The position numbers were made by a program, and so were the translations under genes. Shown here in pieces: positions 56,396 through 64,000 of a stretch of 64,000 bases of DNA (the stretch's first letter is position 1; each line of letters begins with the position of its first letter). The DNA lies in assembly GCA_033961575.1 (NCBI GenBank), contig CM066735.1, positions 38,211,501 through 38,275,500 of the forward strand, in the 5' to 3' direction. The notes beneath the pieces were generated by a model. The model saw only the letters and a program-made list of their open reading frames with translations, was not told the origin of the DNA and ran no database searches. Origin of the DNA: Aselliscus stoliczkanus. Taxonomy: Eukaryota > Chordata > Mammalia > Chiroptera > Hipposideridae.

Positions 56396-59300
56396 CAAGA
56401 GGTTAAAAGTACTCAGCACACTGAGAAGAAAAAAAAAGAACGAAATTAAAGCAATAAGGGAATTGCGCACCTATCACTACATCTGTTTTTGGAAAACATG
56501 GGAATGTACATATGAAATAATAAACTTTTATTTTGTAAATGTTTAGAATCTACTTCTTGGCATTATCCTTAATTAAAAGAATAAGGAAAATAAATACAAA
56601 GAACTGAATTCACATGAAAACTTTATTGTTGATTTCCAGTATTTTCTATTTTCAAGGAGGCGATAAGGACTTTTTAAAACAGCTTTTCAAGCATGATTCT
56701 ATAGAGCACACAAAATCACTTAGAGGATTTTTGCTAAGTTAAAACAAAACCTTCAAAGGTATTTACTCCTACAAATTTGAGATTGATTCGCAATTAAGAA
56801 TATCTACAAGTTCCTTTCACGTGATTTCCATGTTTGTTTTCGACATCAAAGATGTTAAAGTTGGTGAGAATTCTTTTGATGTATTCACTCATCTTGGTTT
56901 TGGCTTTTAATAACAAGTAGTACCACACAGATAGATGCACTATAAACAAGGCAATGGAATCCTTTGCAATTTTGCCAGTGGATATTAAGACTTACAGTAA
57001 TACTGACACAGAGAAAGGTTGATGTGTGTTAAGGTGAATATGTGTTAAGTTTATATTTGTAAGCATGCTTATGTGGCTGACTCGATTACCCAGAGAGTTT
57101 GAAAAATTCATACAACATTGTCGATAATTCCAAGCGAAATACATTGTTCAAATCATGAAGCTCTGTCTTCCTTTTTCTGTAAATACTTGGTCATGAGGTG
57201 CTGAAAATATATTCAACCTGTATTATGCCACAGAGAATATAAAAGCTGTATATGGCAGTGTAAATGTACATTTTATGATCTTTCCATGCATTTTGTTTTC
57301 TGTGCTTAAATTCAGTTCTTTTGCTTTGTACTTTTTTAATTTACATCATTTTATTTAACTTAGTTTAACACTAGAAACCTTTAAACTGAAATGTGGCATG
57401 GCTGGTCTGGGATTTGAATTTAGACTATAATGATGATTGTTTTTAAGTGCCAAGAATGGAAACATAAAATTCAGCAAGGCTTTCCCATTGTACAGCATTC
57501 CTGTCATTTGAGTACAAGACAGTGGCTCTTCAGACTTATGGTAGAACTGAATTTTCATCAACTCAAGCTGATGCCCTCTCAACCGAGTCCCTGTTGTGGA
57601 TGCAGTGGCAGCAGACGCCAACTAAGCACACACTGTGCTTTTCGTATTAAAGAGATTTTTCATGATGAATACAATTAGGGCATCCTGTAGCTGATAAATG
57701 CTTCCTGAATTACCTTTGTTTTGCAAAAGACCCTTCGGTTTAGCACCCATACATGGAAAATGCTTATTAGCCTGATTATTTTATTGAGGACTTCACACAG
57801 ACAATATACTTATTCTAATTTATTTTACTGTTACTGTTTCCAAAAATGGGAATTGATGATAGAATCAAATTTGAATACTGTAAGGAAATGGCCCTGGCCT
57901 GCAGCAAGCAGGAAGGAGGTGAGAAGACCTTCAAAAACAAGTCTGTAGGAAGAAATAGGAGAGGAATGGAACAGCTGCAATGAGCTACTGTCTCCTTCCT
58001 CATTTATTTACCACACCCACTGTAACATGTGGATATGGAGAATAGCTAGTACAAGAAGTGAAATAATTGTTTTATTGAGTAATAACTATGGACCAGGATT
58101 TATACTAAGTGCTTCCCATGTATGACATCACGTGATTTTTTTTAAAATGGGATTTATTTTGCAAGAGAGGGAGGCAGGCATTTCCCAAGTTCATCAGGAC
58201 TGAAAAATTAATTTGCAGAAAGGAAACTAGAAGACAGATATCTATTACTCTGAAATGCAGCAAATTTGTGATTCCACACAAGTAGAGTTCACCACCTTGG
58301 TTTACCAAGTTATATGAGATAACCTGTTCAGCCCGATGTGTGTCAAATTGGTAGTTCTAAGCTTCAGGCTCCTTGGGAGGAAACAGATATCAAATTAACT
58401 CTTCCTCCTTTTGTTCTACCTTCCATCACTCATTCTGTCTATCTCATCTGTCTTACATTTCTTGTACTCTGAATTGCTGCTGTCTTAGATATCGCCCATA
58501 ATAGGTAGATTGGGTAGTTTATTTTCACCCTGAGAAGTGTCTTTAGGGATAAGCACTAGGAGTATCAATGAAAAACTGTCAGAAATTTTTTCAATTAGTT
58601 CAATTAATTTCTATAACATATTCATGCAGAAATCTGGCCCTCTCAGACATAAGAAGGCAAACCAAAACACTTGGTTAGAGAATCCTAACAAAATGTTAGC
58701 TATAGTATTTTAATAGGTCAAATTAGTAATTTATAAATTCAAAACTTTGATAACAATATAGAATAGTGAGGCTTAATGTCAGTGACTTGTTTAACTTAGT
58801 GAAGATTTTTAGATAAGAAAAAGTACATTTAATACTTTTAAAAGGCTCAAGTATTAAAAAAAGCAAAGTTGGAAGGGACTTGAGTCCTTAGGAAATACTG
58901 ACAGGGTTTATATCTGTCACAGAAACTCACTCATTAAAATTATGAGAGTGACAACATTAACACAGTGGATTTTGACAGATGGTGCATTGCAGTGAAAAAC
59001 TGTTACTAAGCACAATATCTGAACAATCACTCCTAACTATGACTTTTGTATTATAAAAGTGTCATATAACATATTAGAAAAAAATTATTAAGTTTTCCTC
59101 TAGACATATAAAAATTTAAATTCTCAGGGTTTTTCCAGTTCATTTCTTAGACATTTAAACACACTTATTGAATGGCAGCTGTTTAGCATTCAGAAATAAT
59201 AACATAAGAACCCTGGCTTCAAGGAAATTATATTCTTACCATTTTATTTCCCTCACTGGCAAAATATAAGGTTTGAGATGAGGTATAAAGTGGCTTATTT

Positions 59301-59815
59301 TGATCTGATAGCATTTCCCAAAGTGGTACCTAAATGTACCCAAGATTCTAAGAATGTCTACTCTGAATATATAGAACCCCATTGTCAGCAATGACCGTGA
59401 CTGTAATGGCACCGGGCAAAACAAAATTGGTTTCAAGGAATGACAATTAAATCTGATTATGATGGCAAATTATTCCTTCTTCGTTTTATGGATTCAAAAT
59501 TCAGTTTTCAGTAAAATCTGTAAAGTCATTGAGGAGTAAAACATATTTGGGAAACTGACATTGAATGTTTCTTAGACATTTCACCATGACATTGCAGATT
59601 ACCTGCAGAAGATGTGTAGAGTTACTTACAAATGGTTACCTGAAATAAGTATCCATATAAAGGGGCCCTCAAATCTAGTGTGAAATATTGTCTTTACCTC
59701 TTTAATAATCTTGTGCTATAGTTAATTCTTGAAATTGTTCCTCCTAAGTAGAAAAAAATATTAAGTATACTTGTATTATATATACATTTATACACGTACT
59801 CGTGCTCTCTACATA

Positions 59816-59818
<3 letters not shown>
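56396..59818. other. Long stretch, mostly unassigned
   Basis: About 3.4 kb. Worn antisense MIR pieces are suggested at 57380-57430 (GGTCTGGGATTTGAATTTAG) and about 58060-58130. A weak L2-type piece may lie at 59155-59235. Positions 56600-57340 look single-copy. A 66-codon open stretch on the minus strand (56794-56991) there lacks splice support. No gene is called. Confidence 0.4.

Positions 59819-59901
<83 letters not shown>
59819..59901. repeat. Compound (CT)n(CA)n microsatellite
   Basis: About 23 CT units pass directly into about 17 CA units with no interruption. It is probably highly variable, and it creates the SLSLSL/HTHTHT and RERERE frames on both strands. Confidence 0.98.
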
Positions 59902-59903
<2 letters not shown>

Positions 59904-60239
59904 GTCAAATGCATGATAGGTACTATGTTAACTATAAGAAGCATAGGAATATATACAAATATAATCTATATTGTTTGTTTTTTTTCACATAACTTCAAAC
60001 TTAAGAAAAATAATAAGAATTATTAAACTGTATGGCAAAGATTTTTGGATGCAACTGTGACAGAGTAGCTGGATCAGCTTTACCTTCCCACTGTGACGAA
60101 TTATTTAAGCTGGACAAGCAATTTTTGCTTTATATATTTTGAGTCCTCCATATTAATTGCATATACAATTAAAACTCTTATATTTCTCTGCTAAATAAAA
60201 ACTTTTTATCCCATGAAGGGACTCTGTTATAACTACTAA
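59902..60239. other. Unassigned AT-rich sequence
   Basis: Nothing recognised. Confidence 0.4.
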
Positions 60240-60990
60240 TGCTTTTATAACAATTAATACTAATGTTTTTGTGTGGCTAATGTTGTGAATTCTCTTGAAG
60301 TCTTTTTTGTATAATAAGAATATAGCGATACTACCTTTCTTTGTTTATGTTTAGATGGTATACTTTATCCTTTATTTTAAACTTTTTGTAAACTCATCAT
60401 TTTGGATGTATCTCTTGTAAATAGTCAACAGTTATTTTAAAAGCAATTTAACAATTATTGTCTTTAATGAGATAATTTAGTTAATAATGTTTAATGTAAG
60501 TGCTAATCTTTTGAGACTCACATCTGCCATCTCACTATGTGCTTTCCCTTTGCTACGGATTTTATATGTTTTTCACCCTGCCCCTTCATTACCTTTGGGA
60601 TTATTTTGTATCATTTTTTTTGAATGTTTCCCTTTAAACATTATTTTTCATCTTTGCAAAGAATTAAAATATTTGCTAATATTTCCTTATACATTAATAG
60701 TTACCCTAGCAATTATAACACATCTTCAAAATATAATGTTAATTGGTACTTTCACTGATACGATCCTCGAACACTTTAAATCCATTTAGTTTTCTCCTTT
60801 TTTTATGTGGTATTTTTGTAAATATTTTTACTATATAACTTCACAAAATATTGTATATAGTCAATATTCATTTATGTTTACCTACTCTTTTTCCTTCATT
60901 TCTTCATTTATTTCTGGTCTTAAATTTTGAACAATTTTCCTTTTGCCTGATAAAATCATCTTTTAGTGTTTTCTTTTAACTTTTTACATT
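60240..60990. mobile_element. Probable ancient LINE debris
   Basis: Blocks such as GGATGTATCTCTTGTAAATA and TAGTTACCCTAGCAATTATA ACA resemble old L1-type sequence. The match is faint and the 100-aa frame at 60487-60789 is not a recognisable protein. Confidence 0.4.
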
Positions 60991-61490
60991 TTAGTTATAG
61001 TTTACATACAGTATTAAATTAGTTTCCCATGTACAACATAGTGGTTAAACATTTATATAACTCATAAAGTGATTATTCCAATAAATCCAGTTTTATTACA
61101 ATATTATTTATTCTATTCCCTATGCTGCACTTTACGTCCCCATGAGTATTTTTATAACTGAAAATTTGAACTTTTTAATCCTTCCACCTTTTTCACCCAT
61201 ACCCCCAATCCTTTTCCCATAAAGGGAAACCATTAATTTGTGGGCAACATCAATGTGGCAACAATCAATTTGTTCTCTGTATCTATGAGTTTGTTTTTGT
61301 TTTGTTTGTTCATTTATTTTATCTTGTAGATTCCACATATAAATGAAATGATATGGTATTTGTCTTTCTCTGACTGACTTATTTCATTGAACATAACACC
61401 CTCTAGGTCTATCCATGATGTCATAAATGGAAAGATTTTATGCTTTTTTATGGCTGAGTAATATTCCATTGTATATGTATTTCTTAGTTT
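60991..61490 (-). mobile_element. L1 3' UTR and ORF2 end, antisense
   Basis: Antisense order GTTTCCCATGTACAACATAG, CCTATGCTGCACTTTACGTC, GTATCTATGAGTTTGTTTTT, GATTCCACATATAAATGAAA and GGCTGAGTAATATTCCATTG. The minus frame retains YTMEYYSAIKKHKIFPFMTS, a standard ORF2p C-terminal motif. It is 5'-truncated and inactive. Confidence 0.88.
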
Positions 61491-61680
61491 GAATCTCCTG
61501 GTTGTGAATTCTCTCAGTTTTTGGTAGCCTGAAAATATATTTATTAATATGTTTTTTGAAAAATATTTTATGGGGAATAAAAGTGTAAGAACATACTCAT
61601 TTTCTTTTAGATCATTAAAAGTATGCCATTGAGATGTCATATTGAGCTAACTGTACTTTCCAGGAGTTAGTATCTATCTA

Positions 61681-62972
61681 CCGGGGGTGCCAAAAAAGTG
61701 TATACAAGTGGACACTTTGGTCAACATTGCTCAAGCAGTAGTTCACTGTAATCAGAAGTGTCTGGGGTCTGATGGTAACTACTTTGAGAACCTTTTGTAA
61801 TAGCAGAAGTCAAACGTGATTTGTATTCATCTTTTGTTATTGGTATATATTGAGTATTGCGGGGGGCCAGCCCCCATGAGTCCAGGGATTCCCTCAGGTG
61901 TGGACGGCGTCGGCAAGAGAAGAAAGAAGAGAGTGGAGACACTGAAGAGAGTTTCACATGAGTGTCACACTTTATTTTTACAGCATGTCCCCTTTTATAG
62001 GAACTTTTAACCATTACCTAAATCAAAAGTTATGTATCACATGACTTTGATGTTTCTTTTTTCTCAGGACTTTTACATCTTTGAGTCCTTGTAATTGTTT
62101 TCTCCAGGGTACGCTGTGACCTATTCTATGTCAAGGATTCACTTATCGCCTAAAGAGTGGTTGCCATGACTATCTCACAGGGCACATACTTGAGCTATTA
62201 CCAAGAGACTAGCAGTGGCTGAGTTTAGGGCAAAAACCATCTAGTCTATTTCTGTGTGATTTCAATACTTAATAACCAATGGGGGTCTCAAACTTCTCTT
62301 ATCCTATGGGGGCTACATGATCTTATAAAAAAGGGTAATATCTACTCTTCAATTAAAATCAAAGTATTCATTGTTATAGCAACAATGTATCAAAAAGCAC
62401 TGAATCAAAGTAAAGTTGTTGATCAACATTCCCAGCCCCATGGTAATAAGTCACTCCTTATCTGAACTCTCCTGGCCTGGAGACTTTAGTCTTCAAGGAG
62501 ACTTTTCACTGTGATTATCTTAGGCAAGCAAGCTCAATGGACTGATGTTATCATCAGTTTCTCACAGGCAGGCTGTCAGTTTCTCACAGACAGGCTTTTG
62601 GCCTATGTGGCCAGGGGTCTGAGCCTTTGTTTCCAAGAGGCTTGATTCCCCTTTTTCTCGGTCCTGGGGTCCCCATGGGGACTACAGCCTGGCTTCGGTT
62701 TTCTTCTCTTTAGGAAATCTTAACCAGTCATTGACTTACATAGCCATCTCTCATTGGGGTACCACAGGAACTTGCCATAAATGCAGTGAGTGTACTGTCT
62801 CCTACAAGAACTGATGTCAAGAAAAGGCACATGGGCTCACAGGCAGAGTGGAGACTATAACTGTCCATGAAACCTTGTCACACAATGGGGTGCTGTCGGC
62901 TCCGAGCAGAGTATTACAATTTTAACAGTTTTCCTTTTTTAAAATGTGTATACATGTTATTGGCACTCTCTG
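61681..62972 (+). mobile_element. Mariner-like element, copy 4, split by an LTR
   Basis: The left end CCGGGGGTGCCAAAAAAGTG follows a TA (61679-61680). The right end, ATGTTATTGGCACTCTCTG, precedes a TA (62973-62974). Excluding the LTR it is about 240 bp (61681-61857 plus 62915-62972). Positions 61720-61800 read as 26 codons and a stop, ending GSDGNYFENLL. This resembles the C-terminal tail of Tc1/mariner-superfamily transposases. The 3' UTR after it is shared with copies 2 and 3. No catalytic region remains. Confidence 0.88.
61858..62908 (-). mobile_element. Solo LTR, betaretrovirus-like (class II ERV)
   Basis: TG...CA ends with an exact 6-bp target duplication, GAGTAT, at 61852-61857 and 62909-62914. 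Six base pairs is typical of class II (ERVK/betaretrovirus-like) integration. On the minus strand CTATAAAAGG (62000-61991) is followed about 20 bp later by AATAAA (61976-61971), so the poly(A) signal lies close to the start site and R must be short, as in MMTV-like LTRs. U5 is CT-rich and ends in a GGGGGC-TG-GCCCCC hairpin. Length 1051 bp. No internal retroviral sequence remains, so it arose by LTR-LTR recombination. Frames inside are not viral genes. Confidence 0.92.
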
Positions 62973-62979
62973 TATATTA

Positions 62980-63385
62980 CCTCTGGCTGCTTTTGAGATT
63001 TTCCTTTTTGTCCTTGGTCTCCTCCAGAGTTGCTATAATGCATCTCTGTGTAGATTTCTTTTTCTTTATCCTCTCAGTATTTGTTCGATTATTAATTTTA
63101 TGGCTCCCTGTTTTTTTGTTGTTGTTGTTTTTTTATCAGTTTTGAGTAATTCTCTGATATTATCTCTTCATACTTTGTTCTATCACAATTCCTCTCTCTT
63201 CTCCTTCTGGAATCCAATTAAACACATATTGAAGTCCTCATTGTGTTTTCTGTGAATCTTTCTTACTGTCTGTAAGAACATTTGGTCTCCCTTTGTTAGT
63301 TTGGATAGTTTCTTTTGATCTATATTTCAGTTCATTCATTTTTCATTTTAGTTATGTCTAATATGCTCTAAAACTATCAATATAA
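62980..63385. mobile_element. Probable ancient LINE debris
   Basis: CCTCTGGCTGCTTTTGAGAT, TTGAGTAATTCTCTGATATT, TTCTCCTTCTGGAATCCAAT and TTTTGATCTATATTTCAGTT follow a very old L1-type block recognisable from other mammals. Strand and subfamily uncertain. Confidence 0.5.
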
Positions 63386-63388
63386 TAC

Positions 63389-63859
63389 TGTTAACCAACC
63401 TAAGGTTTAGGCTGTAATAAAGAAAAACAAAAGGATTTATTTGAGCAAAGGATGTATTGCAATCCTGGGCACTGATTCAGGTAGCAACATAAATTGTGCT
63501 TTGAGAGGAACAAAGGCAGGGTTTGTGAAGGGCACAATTGTAAGATCTGTTCTCATTCTGGTCTTTTCATGTAAATGAAGGATGTTGACTAGGTCAGTTG
63601 GGATTGGTAGGACCATTATGTAAATGGAAGATGCTGGTTGTCAAAATGGATTGGTTCCATTCCAGAATGTAGATGGTCCCTGGTCACCATGAGGAGTGGG
63701 AAGTAAAGTCCATATATGTCCACATTGTAATAATGGATTTAGGGTGTGTGTTGTTTGGCCTTGAGCGGAGTTTAGCAGTAGGTAGGCAACTTAACAATAG
63801 TCCTAAGAACTGAGATACGAGAGGGGCATAGGCCACACCTCCTCAATGACCTGACTCCA
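63389..63859 (-). mobile_element. Possible LTR, antisense
   Basis: The segment starts TGTTAACCAACCTAAGGTTT and ends CAATGACCTGACTCCA, so TG...CA ends are possible. On the minus strand AATAAATCC (63441-63433) lies about 50 bp before the end, as a poly(A) signal should. I find no matching target duplication and cannot name a family. Confidence 0.4.
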
Positions 63860-64000
63860 TTTTAAGTGTCTCTGCTAGTGATGCTTATTTCATTTTATTT
63901 TCTACATTTTCAATACATAATATTTATATTTGTATTTTCTGGCTGTGTTACTTCTACTTGGATTTTATTCAACTCTAAAAATATTTTCTATTTCTTTGCT
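63860..64000. other. Unassigned sequence at window end
   Basis: T-rich sequence resembling LINE debris; nothing defended. Confidence 0.35.

Noticed and set aside
56794..56991. 66-codon open minus-strand stretch with a plausible-looking peptide containing KMSEYIKRIL
   Set aside because: A resemblance to the first residues of TDP-43 (MSEYI) stops after five residues. An in-frame stop lies just upstream and no usable acceptor precedes it.
59744..60026. Frames rich in SL, HT or RE dipeptides
   Set aside because: Translations of the compound CT/CA microsatellite.
62256..62465. Open frame inside the solo LTR, considered as an LTR-encoded gene such as MMTV sag
   Set aside because: It lies on the strand opposite to the LTR's own TATA and AATAAA signals and is only 69 aa.
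1..64000. CRISPR arrays, bacterial operons, integrases or phage
   Set aside because: All repeats are eukaryotic microsatellites or transposable elements. There is no array of regularly spaced identical repeats and no prokaryotic gene density.

Overview
The window is AT-rich mammalian nuclear DNA, intergenic or deep-intronic. I find no convincing protein-coding gene, no functional RNA gene and no CRISPR array. Almost every long open frame lies in a transposable element or a simple repeat. The repeats suggest a bat, most likely a rhinolophoid such as a horseshoe or leaf-nosed bat. The reasons are about a dozen tRNA-derived SINEs opening with a GGCCGGCCGAGTGGC-type A-box, some ending AATAAAATCTTT plus poly-A, and several non-autonomous mariner-like elements flanked by TA. 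The background is pan-mammalian: MIR, L2, MER5A, old L1, MLT1/MST and MLT2 LTRs. The host assignment is inference from memory of these families; no database search was possible.

Layout. Positions 1-5400 hold a pentanucleotide microsatellite, a mariner derivative (218-424), a multi-headed SINE (2199-2741), an 81-bp palindromic MITE (3574-3654) and old LINE debris. Positions 5400-19000 hold sparse old repeats: an MLT2-like LTR (8643-9256), MIR and L2 pieces, an L1 3' end at 13.2 kb, a diverged repeat pair at 11.6 and 13.7 kb, and a 46-bp palindrome at 15.8 kb. A long SINE follows at 19.0-19.5 kb. Positions 19500-25200 are largely anonymous. Positions 26-30.1 kb look like a decayed plus-strand L1 cut by SINEs and a mariner derivative. 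At 33-34 kb an LTR sits inside L2, and at 34.8 kb is a second 81-bp MITE. At 36.3 kb is a 36-nt exon-like segment between near-ideal splice sites. An MLT1/MST-type LTR is at 39.8 kb, a 5'-truncated L1 at 42.2-43.7 kb and a GC-rich young SINE at 46.0 kb. An old L1 is at 48.4-49.3 kb and a near-complete SINE at 52.2 kb. MIR and L2 precede a MER5A-like hAT element holding two SINEs and abutting an LTR (54.0-55.05 kb). At 55.7-56.4 kb a mariner derivative sits in an L1. The last 4 kb contain L1 fragments and a mariner copy split by a roughly 1.05-kb solo LTR with an exact 6-bp target duplication.

The main information here is insertion history: nested elements give a relative chronology of ancient LINE, MIR and L2, then hAT and ERVL/MaLR, then mariner and SINE, then a betaretrovirus-like LTR. 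The best leads outside known repeats are the exon-like segment at 36336-36371 and the palindrome at 15811-15856. I did not find a clear new biological system.
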